Notes under the pieces: model-generated | The model's input: the letters and a program-made list of their open reading frames with translations, nothing else | Database searches by the model: none | What the model was told of the DNA's origin: nothing | Made by a program: the position numbers and the translations under genes | Source of the DNA: Schoenoplectus triqueter | Lineage: Eukaryota; Streptophyta; Magnoliopsida; Poales; Cyperaceae | Direction: 5' to 3' | Assembly: GCA_964058805.1 (NCBI GenBank) | Contig: CAXKVV010000580.1 | Location: forward strand, 62,001-126,000 | DNA: 64,000 nt | Part shown: piece after piece, positions 47,005 to 59,405 of the stretch | How positions within the stretch are numbered: position 1 is the first letter of the stretch | Layout of the letters: every line of letters begins with the position of its first letter

Positions 47005-47303
47005 GAGATTTTAGTCAATAACATATGCTAAAATCGGAGTTTAGCTGAGAAAGAAAATATGGTTGATTGGTGAGTTTGTTTCTTACACAAATTGTAGTGA
47101 GCTCATGAAAGATCCGGAAGCGGTCGACTTACCTTGTTGTTAGCAAATTACTTAAAAATATTATTAGGTAAAATTGTTTACTTGGTAATTTTTGTAAAAT
47201 AAGGCTAAATTTATGTTTGTCTAACTTACAGCTCGTAGTTTCGGAAGATTGTTTAAATTGGAAGGTACCTGTCATTTTAGAAATTTTCTGTCTAAATCGT
47301 CTG

Positions 47304-48779
47304 CAATTAAAAAATAATCAATCATTTTTTATCTACTAATTGATATTTTAAAAAACTAATAAGTACATTCTCATATGATTAGTACTTAAAAAATAACTAA
47401 ATTAAATAAAAATATTTATAACGTTAGTTAAGTATATAAAGGTTAAAATCTTAAATTATACTAAACTATTACATGATTTTTGTTTTTATTAGAGTGTTAA
47501 TTTACCTCCAAAAATAAAAGGGAAATAAAAATTTTAAGTTCAAACAAAATAAATTTCAATCGATAAATATATTTTTAAAATAACTATTTAACGGTTTTAA
47601 CAGATTTAACATGAAATAAAACAGTTAAATCACATAAAAACCATTAAATCTGTTTTTTTCTCAAAAACTTAACGTCAGAGTCTATCAAAACCGTTAAAAT
47701 GGTTAAAACTTTTCATTTTTTAAAAGCTTGGTTCGGATTTATTTTTTTAAATAATAATGAACTAATTAATATATTTGTTAGCATCCGTTAGCGTTTCGTT
47801 ACTCATTTATTTTAATTGATAAAGATAGAATATGAATAAGTCTAATTTTAATGAATAATAATAGAGTATGGATAAAAATAATTTTAAATGAATAAGATAA
47901 TGAAAATGTCTCCATCCGATTTATATTGTAACCTTTGAGACCCCCTAAAGAAAAGTTTCAGAAGGCTTAATTTGAGGTAAATAGGATTAAAAATTAACAA
48001 ATTTTGAAAATTCCCTTCAGTGCCATTAATTAGGCGAGCAGCAGGAGAACCTCTCCCTGAGAGGAAAGAAAAGGACCTTGACAGCATCCCATTGCCCAGG
48101 CCCCAGTAATCGACTAAATGTTGTGATTTGATCCATTATAGTTGTGAATTTGTGACCGCTCATCCGAGGGTCGGGACGTTTAGATTATAAGCATACAGCT
48201 GTTAAACTTTTGAAATGAGGAGCATAAATGTTAAACTTTTTTTAGGGTTAGACAAAAAAGAAATTCATGCCCACATTAGTTAGGCGCCCATTATTATGCC
48301 CACTAAAGGCCCATGGTAGCACTTGATGGATCACCGTTTTGGCAAAGTTAATATCATAATAGTATGCACCATCAAAAGAGAGAAAAAGAAATGCTGATAA
48401 AGTTATGTGAGAATAATCTTAATCATAATCTTAATCACAAATTATTGTATTCGTTATAATTGACTAACAATATCCAACGTTAATCCCTAAAAAAATCTTC
48501 CGCAAATGACTTTTCATTTTCGAAAAGTTCCGCTCAACTGCGCTTAACAAAAAAAAATTCTCACACGCACGTGATTATTTCTCCGGCGAATAAAGACCAT
48601 CTGCACAAAATCCACGTGAAAATTCCCAAAACGCCAAACCCATATTGTATATAATCATAATGTTCATATATTTATATATATATGAGTAGTATTTAAAAAA
48701 AAATTATAAGTATTTAGATTTATATTTTTATATAATTTGATTTACTTATGTTAGTTATTGAGATATATATCATATATAT
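47304..48779. other. Gene-free intergenic stretch
   Basis: AT-rich DNA. The short minus-strand frame near 47884-48087 has no recognisable domain. Nothing else can be supported. Confidence 0.45.
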
Positions 48780-49465
48780 TTAGTTATCTATTATAAGTAT
48801 TTAGATATAATATCTAGATATTTAGATTTCTTACTTAGTTATTTAGGTATGTGTTTTGGGTATTTAGATTTCTTATTTAGATATTTAGAGCGTGTTCTGG
48901 GTATTTAGATATGAGTTCTGAGTATTTAAGTATGATATCTAGGTATTTAGATAATGTGTTTCGGGTATTTAAGTATAATATCTAGGTATTTATATTTCTT
49001 ATTTAGGTATTTAGAGATGTGTTCTGTGTATTTAGATATTTATTCTGGGTATTTAGATATGTATTATGAATATTTAAATATAATATTTAGATATTTAGAT
49101 TTCTTATTTAGGTATTTAGATATGTGTTCTGGGTATTTAAGTATAATATCTAGGTATTTAGAGATGTGTTATGTGTATTTAGATATTTATTCTGAGTATT
49201 TAGATATGTGTTATGAATATTTAAATATAATATTTAGGTATTTAGATTTCTTATTTAGGTATTTAGATATGCTTTATGTGTATTTAGATATGTGTTCTGG
49301 ATATTTAAGTATAATATCTAGGTATTTAGATTTTTTTTATTTAGGTATTTAAATATGTGTTCAGAGTATTTAGATATTTGTTCTATATATTTAGATGTGT
49401 TTTAAGTATTTAAGTATAATATCTAGGTATTTAGATATGTGTTCTGGATATTTAAATATCATTTA
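48780..49465. repeat. 21-bp TATTTAGATAT minisatellite
   Basis: About thirty imperfect head-to-tail copies of a 20-21-bp unit such as GTATTTAGATATGTGTTCTG, with variants ending TAATATCTAG and TTTCTTATTTAG. Higher-order alternation of the variants is visible. Because most units are 21 bp, one frame stays open for 132 codons (48954-49352) and reads as seven-residue YLDMCSG/YLSIISR repeats. I regard that frame as a by-product. Confidence 0.92.
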
Positions 49466-50672
49466 TATGTGATTATCTGGAGTATATGATTTCTTTCAAT
49501 AATTTACTGAATAACACAGAAAAAATTAAATTTTACAAAATAATATTTTCTCATAAAGCAGCAAGTACACTTTAAATATATCTTTATACAATTTTATCAG
49601 TATAATAATATATTCAATATCACAACATTCTAATTTATGTTCAACATCAAAATTATAATACATGAAACACATTTCAATATTATAAGTTCTAAGAAAAAAA
49701 GAATTCAAAAAGAAAGCAGAAGACTTCAGATCTAATTGAGGAAAATATTAAAAAAACTATATATATGAAATGTTGGGCTCAATTAGCACATACTTAATTA
49801 AAAAAATGAGCGTTGATAGCACGAAATTATTCAGAAATGAAAGATGCGGAAAATAAAAAAAAATCTTTAAAACATCAATAATATTAGTATTTAGTTGCAT
49901 CTACAATCTTCTACATACCTCCGTCACGGACTACATTCGAAATATAATTCACAGCAATGAGCTTCTCTTCAATTTATTAGTTTTGCACTTAAATGTTGGT
50001 GGTACCAGACGAGGTCCTAGTCCTACTAGCAAAAATCAGCCCCAAGGCCTAAAACAGTATTTTTGGACATTTAAAATCCGATGAAGACGGATAAAAATTT
50101 AATAGATCGGGACCCAGTTCAGTGACAGTGGGGCTCACATGATCACGTGCAAACACGAGTGTTATCCATTTTCTCGTCTCGCAAGTCGTATGCATGGTAG
50201 AGGCCCAGAACTGGAAGTCGCTATCAGTTTTCAAATCCATCGAATCCTAGTAGTACTCGCTGGCGTTGAACTTGTTGAACTCTGTCTCGGTCCACAGACA
50301 AATCTTCCCTGTCTTTAAGGCCCATGGAAAATACACCGTTCCATCCTCTCCTAGTCCCTGCTTCTTTATTCCTTCCTCGATCATGCACCTGTTCTACGCG
50401 TCTCTTAACCTATTCTTCTCTGACATCCATCGCCAGCTGTTCCCTCTTCTCTAACGTCTATCGATTTCCGTCTTTCTTTTTGGGAAAGCAAAGAGTATTT
50501 AATGTGTACGCTACGTCGCTACCTCATACTTGTTCGTCTGAACATGTTGTATGCTACAATTTACGTTTTACAACTTCTGAACCTATTTATTTTGCTTCAA
50601 ATTAATGTTATTTATCACAATATCTTATTTACCGAGATCTCATTAAACGATATAAAATCATTTCTATGAGTC
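49466..50672. other. Gene-free intergenic stretch
   Basis: A CACGTG lies near 50145. Short frames at 50049-50605 on both strands have ordinary composition but no motif or exon structure that I recognise. Confidence 0.4.
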
Positions 50673-50675
50673 TTA

Positions 50676-50935
50676 GGGCTTGTTCGGTGGTGTGAGTAAA
50701 GGTAAAAATAAAAATGGATTTAGGTTTTCTGAGTAGTATTCGGTATCCATTTTGATGCAAATGAGAATGAGTTAAACTTCTCAAATGTATAATTAAAAAG
50801 TATGATTTTCTTGAGTAAAAAATAATTCATCCCGACTTATTTTTTTTTCTTCCCAACAATCTTGGGAATGCACTTATAGAAATGCATTAAAACCCAAACC
50901 AAATTCCCTTGAGAATAGAAGTGCCGAACAGGCTC
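50676..50935. mobile_element. Tourist-like MITE, 260 bp
   Basis: The ends GGGCTTGTTCGG and CCGAACAGGCTC are inverted repeats with a few mismatches. A TTA sits on both sides (50673-50675 and 50936-50938). GGGCYTGTTCGG ends and a 3-bp TTA/TAA duplication are typical of plant PIF/Harbinger MITEs. Confidence 0.85.
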
Positions 50936-50938
50936 TTA

Positions 50939-52300
50939 ATATCTATTATGTTCCCAAAATATTTTTCATTATTTTTTAATATTTTAAGGATTTTACTTGA
51001 CTGACATTGTTACTTTTTATTTATAATTTTTTTCATTTAACAAAAAAAATTGAATAAGGTAAACTTTCACAGTTATTTGAAATAAATTATACGTTAATTT
51101 TCTATACTCTGTGTATTTCTTATTTATAATCAATTTCAATATATATTTATTGACTTTTGTTTTTTCTTATTTATTTGGATATCATTTTACTAGACGCGGA
51201 CCCTATCTTATATGAACTTATACTCTCATTCAGTTTTCAAGCTTTTCTTTGAGTATACTGAGCTTGCACTTCTTCACGTCGACCTCTTATCCGAGGAAAA
51301 GGCATGTAAAACTCACTGCCGCCCAGACGCCTATGTTTCTCTTTATGAAGTGATTGGACTCTTTTTGTCTTACGCACATGTCCCACAAATGACAATTTAA
51401 CCTCTACGACAAGTAGCTCTTCTAATAAAAGAAATATGAATTAAGAATTGTAGAGGATAATTTACAACATACTTCTATGTCTAATGATTAACATGTTAAT
51501 GTACTCGTGTCACATTGAGTGATGGAGGTCGAACTAATTTTTGGTGGTTAAAAATTTTTTATAGATATTTTAGACAATGCATCTCAAATTTTGGGCTGAA
51601 ATAACAAAATTATCATAATTACACTATAAAATATAAGATGTAGATAACATAAAATATCTATATATAAATTTTTAAATTAAAATTTGTTTTTAAAGTTACA
51701 AATTTTGTTAAATAAACCGTTGTCCGGTGATCCCCCTCTTGGTACGAAATAACAACATATAACGTTTTTATGGTCAGCGTACATGACATCCTATCCTCCT
51801 GGAGCAAGTCTTTAATGCTGTACCAAGTGCAGAAGGCAGCAACAGCATCACTCCTCGGACCCATCACTTACTACCCGCGTGTAGCTTTCCTGCCACACAC
51901 TCTCTCTCTCTCTCTTTGAGATTTAAATAATGATAATTAATAATAAATAAGCCTGAAAGATCGTTAGCATCACCTTTTTCCTTTCCTCCCATCTTTTTCT
52001 TTCGTCCTCCTGCTAATACGTGTCCTTTTACCTAAACGTACCCAAGTAAATCATCTCACTTTCCTTTTCTCCTTTTACCCCGAGGTCCTTTTCTTATACT
52101 GGTGCACTTATGCGTACTCGAGACTTTTCTTGACCCCATTTCCGTGTCGGGAAACTTTGTTTGTGGCTGTCATAAGACACTGTATTTAGTTACTCAGCTG
52201 CAGAGAATTTACATGCATTTACGTGGCAGAACTTCCAGCCAATATTATCCAATAAAATCACGCCGCGTCATCCGTGCGAATATTCGTAATATATTACAAA
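50939..52300. other. Gene-free DNA upstream of the KOR1-like gene
   Basis: A (CT)n tract lies at about 51900-51917. Short frames here have no recognisable motif. The KOR1-like promoter presumably lies in the last part, but no element stands out. Confidence 0.4.
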
Positions 52301-52616
52301 GTGCGTTTGTATAGAGCGGCCGACCAAACCTCCACCCCTACCAAAACACCTGATCACATCACACACAATATCACACCCCAACCCCATGTTATTATCTCAC
52401 TTAATTCTCCTTTTTACAGTGCAAACCACAGGGATTTCATAATTTATTATATTATATTATTATATCTCGTACCTAAAAACCCACCGTACCAAAACCCACT
52501 GAGCTTTCCTTTCCTTCTAATCCTCTCCACCTTCTCCTAATCTCCGCTTACAAAAAAAAGCGAAAAAGAAGGAAAAGTCTCAGAAAAAACCAGAAAAATC
52601 TGGTAAGAACTTCAAA

Positions 52617-55600
52617 ATGAGTATGTACGGGAGAGATCCATGGGGAGGCCCACTGGAGATCTCGCACGCGGACTCCGCCACCGACGACGACCGGAGCAGA
52701 AACCTCGACCTGGACCGAGGAGCTTTGTCACGGACCCTGGACGAGACACAGCAGAGCTGGCTGTTAGCAGGGCCCGGTGACCAGGGGAAGAAGAAGAAGA
52801 AGTATGTGGATTTGGGGTGTTTGATCATAAGCCGAAAGCTGTTTCTCTGGATCGTTGGTGGCTTGCTCGGTGCAGCCGCATTTGCCGGGTTTGTGACACT
52901 TATTGTCAAGGCGGTGCCGAGGCACCACAAGCCACCGCCGCCTCCGGATAATTACACTCTTGCTCTTCACAAGGCTCTCATGTTCTTCAATGCACAGAGA
53001 TGTCAGTGACATATTTTCAGTTTGTGCTTTTTATTTATTTATTTACTATTATTTAGTTATTTATTTCGTTTTGTTTTTCCGATTTAAGATATGGCCTATG
53101 TGGTTGTGAAGCCTAACCAAATGTATATGCATTAGTAAAGAACTCCTTTAAATTGACCCTTTGGTGTCGTTTTTCAAGGGAATAAAGGAATTATGTTATG
53201 GTCATGCTGACTAAATAAGTCGTCGTGTAATTTATTTATTTTTGGAAGACGTACGATCTGGGACTTTGCCTATGATTAATTCTTAAATTATACAGTGAAA
53301 GCCTGATTGGCGTTCCTACTTAGATCTGACTTAATTGGAGTTATTTTCCATTTATTGGCATTTCAATTCAATTTTAATCTATAGATAGGTTAGTGAATTT
53401 ATGTTGGCCTTACTTATGTGCATGTAATTGGAGCTGATCATTCAGAATTTAACCATATATTGTATTACACACATGCATTGTACCATAGGCACATCTATCA
53501 AATGTCTTTAACTGATTTATTATTCTTTTACATTTATTTTTCTTTTCCAGCCGGGCCGATACCACGGCATAACAATGTGACATGGAGAGGTAACTCTGGC
53601 ATGAAAGATGGCCTCTCTGATCCTGCCTTCAAAAGGAGTCTTGTCGGTGGATTTTATGACGCTGGTGATGCTATTAAATTTAATTTCCCAGGCTCTTTCT
53701 CCATGACATTGCTGAGCTGGAGTGTGATAGAGTACAGTGCCAAGTACCAGGCAGCTGGTGAGTTGGGTCATGTCAGAGAGATCATCAAATGGGGATGTGA
53801 TTATCTTCTCAAGACATTCAATTCCTCTGCTGATTCAATTGATAGTATTGCTGCCCAGGTAGAAAAAAAATGAAAAAGATTTAAATTCAAGAGATTGTGA
53901 TTTGTTTGTTTCAAATTTCAAATATATATATATATTTGTTGGCACTGCAATCATCATGTCTCTTGGAAAAAAAAATTAATACGGTTGCATCGATAAACTC
54001 ACTTAAATGGTAGGCTCATTGTGAACACACATCCTGCATGTATTGTCTTGAATGTCCTATTTGGTTTAGATTCATTTCTGAATGGAAAATTGAACAGTAT
54101 GTCTTACTTAGTCCCGTTTCTCGAAGGCGGTTCTAGCTAGTGAAAGTAGACCTCATTTTATTTCATTTTTAAGTATAGGTATAGTCTCCTCTCATGTATA
54201 TATAAAATTTACTCCAAAATGATACTAAAAGAAGGTTAAGAAGAAGGAGATTTATGGCATCTTACACATCATCTTTATCCCAACAAGCCAAGGTCTTGTA
54301 GAGACTCAATAAAGTAATGGTCGAATTCTTTTGTTTTTTTGTTCAAATTAGGTTGGGACGGGATCCACAACAGGTGGCTCCTCACCGAATGACCACTACT
54401 GTTGGATGCGACCAGAGGATATAGACTACCCTCGACCTGTTACTGAGTGCCATTCGTGCTCTGACCTTGCGGCTGAGATGGCTGCTGCTCTTGCCTCGGC
54501 ATCCATAGTTTTCAAGGACAATAAAAAGTACTCACAAAAGCTGGTCCATGGTGCAACAACTCTATTCAAGTTTTCAAGGGACCAGCGAGGCAGGTATAGT
54601 GCTGGTGGAAGTGATGCTTCATTTTTTTACAACTCAACGAGTTACTGGGATGAGTTTGTTTGGGGTGGCGCATGGATGTACCTGGCCACAGGAAATAGTT
54701 CATATCTGCAACTGGCGACTCATCCAACCTTGGCTAAGCATGCAGGAGCATTCTGGGGTGGGCCTGATTATGGTGTATTTAGCTGGGATAATAAACTGAC
54801 TGGTGCCCAAGTGAGTATTTTCAGGATTGAGTGTTCTTTTATTTTCAATAGATATTAATAAGTCAAAATCAAAATCTTGCAATGCTTTGTTGTGTAGGTT
54901 CTTCTGAGCAGATTAAGGCTTTTCCTTAGCCCTGGCTACCCATATGAAGAAATCCTAAGAACTTTTCACAACCAAACCAGCATTATAATGTGCTCATATC
55001 TTCCTGTTTTCACATCCTTCAATCGTACTAAAGGTTCAGGGATTACACATCTTTTTAGTCAACTTATCCGTGGAGTATGGTTCCCTGCGGAGTTCTATTT
55101 AATCCCTTCAATTTTTGAAATACAGGTGGTCTGATACAATTGAACCATGGAAGGCCTCAGCCGCTGCAATATGTAGTCAATGCTGCTTTTCTTGCCACTG
55201 TTTATAGTGACTATCTAGAAGCAGCTGATACTCCAGGGTGGTATTGTGGTCCCAACTTCTATTCTACTGGTGTTCTCCGTGATTTTGCAAAAACCCAGGT
55301 ACACTTGTTACTGATTTGTTTTATTGAGACGCATTCTAATTTTTCAGTTTGTAATTTCATTAGAGTTTAGTGTGCAGTGAAAACTATATCAGTGAAAATC
55401 AACAGAAAGGTGTTCTGCACTATAGTTGAAGCCGGTTTTCACTAGATATTATTGGAAACTCAATCCAATATTGAATTGAAATATTTCTTTGGTTTCAGAT
55501 TAATTACATCCTTGGGAAGAATCCACGAAAAATGAGTTATGTGGTAGGATTCGGCCACAAGTACCCAAAACATGTCCATCACCGTGGTGCCTCAATTCCC

Positions 55601-55900
55601 AAGAATGGTGTTCACTACAACTGCAAAGGAGGCTGGAAATGGCGAGACTCTAAGAAACCAAACCCTAACACAATAGTGGGTGCAATGGTTGCGGGTCCAG
55701 ATCGGCACGACGGTTTCAAGGATGTCCGATCCAATTACAACTACACAGAGCCAACTCTAGCTGGCAATGCTGGTTTGGCTGCAGCTCTAGTTGCTCTGTC
55801 TGGCCATGAGAATACAGGAGTTGATAAAAACACAATTTTTTCTGCCGTGCCACCTATGTTCCCCACACCACCACCACCTCCAGCACCTTGGAAACCGTGA
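52617..55900 (+). CDS. KOR1: KORRIGAN1-type membrane endo-1,4-beta-glucanase (GH9)
   Basis: KOR1 is a type II membrane GH9 cellulase that works with cellulose synthase and is needed for cell-wall and cell-plate formation. Six exons join in frame: 52617-53001, 53551-53858, 54352-54810, 54898-55033, 55126-55298 and 55499-55900, giving 620 residues, essentially the length of Arabidopsis KOR1. The cytosolic tail holds the conserved [12 protein letters not shown] start, a dileucine (49-50) and a YVDL sorting motif (63-66). One membrane segment follows (about 75-98), then the Pro-rich linker and the GH9 domain. YDAGD (164-168) carries the catalytic Asp residues, HVHHRGAS the conserved His, and [10 protein letters not shown] the catalytic Glu (about 571). 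A Pro-rich end ([12 protein letters not shown]) closes the protein. Many N-x-S/T sites suggest glycosylation. No defect was seen. Confidence 0.95.
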
Positions 55901-56933
55901 ATAAATGCATTGTTGAAAATTCTTTGTAATGGAATTGAAAGTGATTTAATATATTCTTTCACCCATTTATGGCTATCTAACAACTGGATGCGAGACGGAG
56001 ATATGCATTTTGCATGTGGGAGACTTGTTATGCGATGAGATCCTTTAGGTTTGCTGGTACAGTTTTTGTTTGGTGTGATATTACTGTATTAATATGATAC
56101 TTCTAGTCTAAATGTTTTTTGTTTGTGATGTATTATGTATCATTATATGTAGCTTTATATTAGGAGGATATGAAACAATGCTCATTCTGTGTTATATTTC
56201 TGCTTGTGGATTTGGACAAAGAACCAAGTCCTCGTGGGCTCTTGTCGGCTCATTTGCTTAACCACATTACTGTTCGCCTCAGTTTGCTCTGATTTTGCTA
56301 TTATTTCTCTAGGCCTGTAAAAGCCTGCTATTCTTCATAATGCTCCGTTCTATGAATATATATTACGGGTAGCCTTGCCAAACAATTGTTTCCCCCTTTT
56401 CAAGTAGCATGCAGACATCCTACTACAATTATATTAAACAACAAAAGGTGGACAAAAGGATATACATATGTAAGAAAAAAATAAAAAATAAAAATATTAG
56501 AAAATAAATAAGTAAGAAAAATAAAACAAAAGAGGTAACAAGAAGAAATGAAAATCACTAATCTAGAGTGATAACATCTTGGTTGAATCTCAGTATCTCA
56601 CATGTTATAGGTTACATGTCGCATCATAATTCGGCTTCAGTATATTTAGCAATTCAGGTGGTTTGGTTTTGCATGTCTTTGGACTTTGAAGATCACTGAT
56701 TCCTCTCTTTCTATATATTCCAACATCCTTCTATGCTATTAGGTGCTGAAGTATGGACTTGTCGGTGAGTGCTCGGTTCAGCTATCCAGATATCTCTCTC
56801 TGGGAGGCTGCTAGCCTTTGTTTTTGTTAGTTACTAATTTCTTTTTTCAGAAAATATATTTACTGCTTAAAATAATTTTAAAAATATTGTTTCATTCCAA
56901 AATTTTGTTCTAGCCTATTACAATTTATTATGA
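55901..56933. other. KOR1-like 3' end and gene-free DNA
   Basis: The 3' untranslated region probably ends within about 300 bases. The remainder is ordinary intergenic sequence with no recognised feature. Confidence 0.45.
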
Positions 56934-56955
56934 GCTCGCGCTAGTGTATTAAAAT

Positions 56956-57110
56956 CGGGACGGGTCGGGTCGGCGGGTTTTGACGGGACGGGTAAAGACG
57001 GGTTCATTTTGGGGGGTTTGACCGCGACCCGTCGGGTCGGCGGGTCGGGACGGGTCGGGTCCAAGGGTGGGGCGGGTCGGGTCGGGAACATGACGGGTCG
57101 GCGGGTCAAA
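56956..57110. repeat. Left subterminal CGGGT array of the hAT element
   Basis: Many overlapping copies of GGGTCGGG, GACGGGT and GGCGGGT, far more GC-rich than the surroundings. A comparable array lies at 60017-60100, with a second cluster at about 60150-60235. Confidence 0.9.
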
Positions 57111-57143
57111 TTTGTTTTCTAAAATTCCGAAAAATTTAAAATT

Positions 57144-57305
57144 CGTTATAACGGTTCAGTAAATCGTTGCAACGGTTCAATGAATCGTTGCAACGATTTA
57201 TGAAACGTTATAATGATTTATGAAACGTTATAACGTTTCAGCTCAATTGATCCAACGGTTGCTATTCTTTCTAAATCGTTATAACGATTCCCAAACCGTT
57301 ATAAC
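57144..57305. repeat. Palindromic CGTTATAACG/CGTTGCAACG cluster
   Basis: About eight full or partial 10-bp palindromes, spaced 15-25 bp apart, follow the left CGGGT array inside the hAT element. They have the look of multiple protein-binding sites. The right end lacks an obvious equivalent. Confidence 0.75.
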
Positions 57306-57762
57306 GGCTTAGGCACTGATATGACTCAAAATAAATTGAAATAAAATTTTAAATGAAATAATTTAAGTAAAAAATTAAATAAAATCTTAAAGAACTGGAA
57401 TAAAATGATATAACTTTAAAAAAGTGAGATTTTTTTTAAATATTATAAAAATTAAAATAAGTGGGTTAAAAATAAAGTTATCCTCCTCCTTTATTCCAGG
57501 CTTGAGACCGGCTATGTAATACATAGGTGTAGTTCTAACTTTTTTTTGTTAGTAAAGTTTATTGAAAAAAATCAAATAAGGATTGTAAATGCTAGAAAAA
57601 TAATAAAAATGGGAAAAAATAAAGAATATAAGTGTTTAAAAATACCGTCTAAAAATTCGAGTTCATATACCATAGATCATTTTCTGGCATACCATCTGAG
57701 TCTTCATCCGCCTCTATCATAAATTCACCGGATGATTGTTCTACGGGTGCACGTTGATTACG

Positions 57763-59405
57763 TTATTCTGCATCAGACCGATCTTTCAAGCATACGAGTC
57801 GTTCGAATGTCTTTGCACCCAATCTGCTGCGTTTATCTGTTAGTATCATGTTTGCTGAACTATAATGGGATTCAGAAGGGACGGTTGACATGGGCACGAC
57901 AAATATATCATGTGTTATCATGGTGAGAGTTGGATATGTAGTTTCATTCATCTTCCAATAACCGAGAATGTCAATACCGTCGGGTTCCATACTTTCTAAA
58001 CAATAGCTAACTAATTCATTCATATTTGTTTGCATTTGTGAGTCGTCATCTTCCTCCAAGTCTCGCAATAATGCAGGCTGACTATTGCTCCTGACATTTT
58101 TCAAGAAATTGAAAATATTAGTCTCACAATATTATAATAATATAACGAGGCAAATTTAATCGTCCACACAAGGCATGAAAATCTTATTTTCTTATATTAT
58201 TAAAATAAATATGATAAAGACCTTCTTTAAATTTGTAAATTAAATTATTGACGGAAGTTGTTTTCAAACCCGCCTTAATAGTTAAACTAAGAATATGACA
58301 TGCACATTTTTTATGAAACATTCTACCATCCATAATTGGGTTTAGTGCACGTGTAAAATAATCAATAGATTTAATATTATTGCTTGCATTATCAAAAGAA
58401 ATTTAAAATATTTTGTTCTCTAAATCTCTTTTCAAATTATACTCATACAATACATTTATAATGGATTGATAAATAATTTGTGCGGTGTGCGGATAATTCA
58501 TGGTTCGAAAACTTAATATTTTTTTTTATAAAATCCAATCATGATCAATATAATGTGCGGTAACACAACTATAACTAAGATCATGTTTACCGGCGGTCTA
58601 TATATCAGATGTAATTAATATTTTATATGTTGCAACTGCAAATATGACCAATAATTTACTTTTTCGTTCAACATATTATTTTTTTAACTTAGATATCATT
58701 TTGTTATGATGGAACATTTTGTATAATGGTTGACCACAACCTCTAATTATCAATCGGGCAAACTCGGTACAATATGTCATACTTATTGGTTGTTCTTTTT
58801 TCGCTATGTATCGAGCAAACTCATTTAACATTCTTTTTTCATCATATTTGACAAGAGTTCTAGTACCGTCTGAGTTCAAACAACTTTGTACCATACGAGT
58901 ATCGGGTCTTTCTTGGGTTCTTTATTTTTTTACTATGTGTTTATCGACATGTTTTTTTAAATTAACTTAAACCATTTTTTTTAAATAATAGTACGTGCAT
59001 CATAAGTTGGGGAAGCTCTCTTCCTTCTCTTGTCAGCTCCGGATTCGATCAGGGATTCCGGGACGCTTGAGTCGGGTGTTGGTGTGGAACATCCCGCACT
59101 CATTGGATGTAACGGTGGAAGTCCACCACTAGTTGTTGTATTGGTATTATATTGGGAACTTGACGTATATTGATTAGAACTTGACGTAAATGACCTTGTC
59201 CGGCACTAAAGGAAGTGATTTACGGGTTGTAATTAGGATCAACATACGGTTGTGATGGAATTTGTTGATAATAAGGATGCAGAGGGTTAGAATTTTGTTG
59301 ATAGTATGGGTTCGGAGGGTTAGAACGTGGCATATCTTCACCAAAAATTTCAACGCTCAATCGATGTGCCATTTCTTCGGCATGAGAGAGATTGGGCGAT
59401 GCCAT
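57763..59405 (-). pseudogene. hAT-family transposase, broken
   Basis: In minus-strand order: a Gln/Asn/Pro-rich start (MASPNLSHAEEMAHR, 59405-59220, then a stop); decayed sequence to about 58980; a helical region with FARYIAKKEQPIS (58894-58676); a segment with FTRALNPIMDG and CACHILSLTIKAGLK (about 58380-58190) carrying the C-x2-H of hAT catalytic domains; and the C-terminal dimerisation block DILGYWKMNETTYP through STVPSESHYSSA (58104-57763). Stops and frameshifts separate the parts. The stretch normally found between the C-x2-H segment and the dimerisation block is largely missing. This could not make an active protein. Confidence 0.85.

Larger units (their letters stand above)
45351..47303 (-). 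pseudogene. LRR receptor-kinase VIII-1 pseudogene (ectodomain part)
   Basis: Six blocks match exons of the intact gene at 34.7-40.4 kb in the same order and strand: exon 14 (about 45351-45440), exon 13 (46100-46225), exon 12 (46455-46532), exon 11 (46608-46697 and 47005-47015, split by a MITE), exon 10 (47093-47150) and exon 9 (47228-47303). All carry frameshifts or lost splice sites. Exons 1-8, 15-16 and 18-19 are not visible. Exon 17 lies next door but inverted (44726-45280). This is a decayed tandem duplicate. Confidence 0.87.

Noticed and set aside
48954..49352. 132-codon YLD-repeat frame as a real gene
   Set aside because: It lies wholly within the 21-bp minisatellite; no promoter, splice or nonrepeat sequence supports it.
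52580..53012. Minus-strand frames over KOR1-like exon 1
   Set aside because: They are antisense shadows of a strongly conserved exon.
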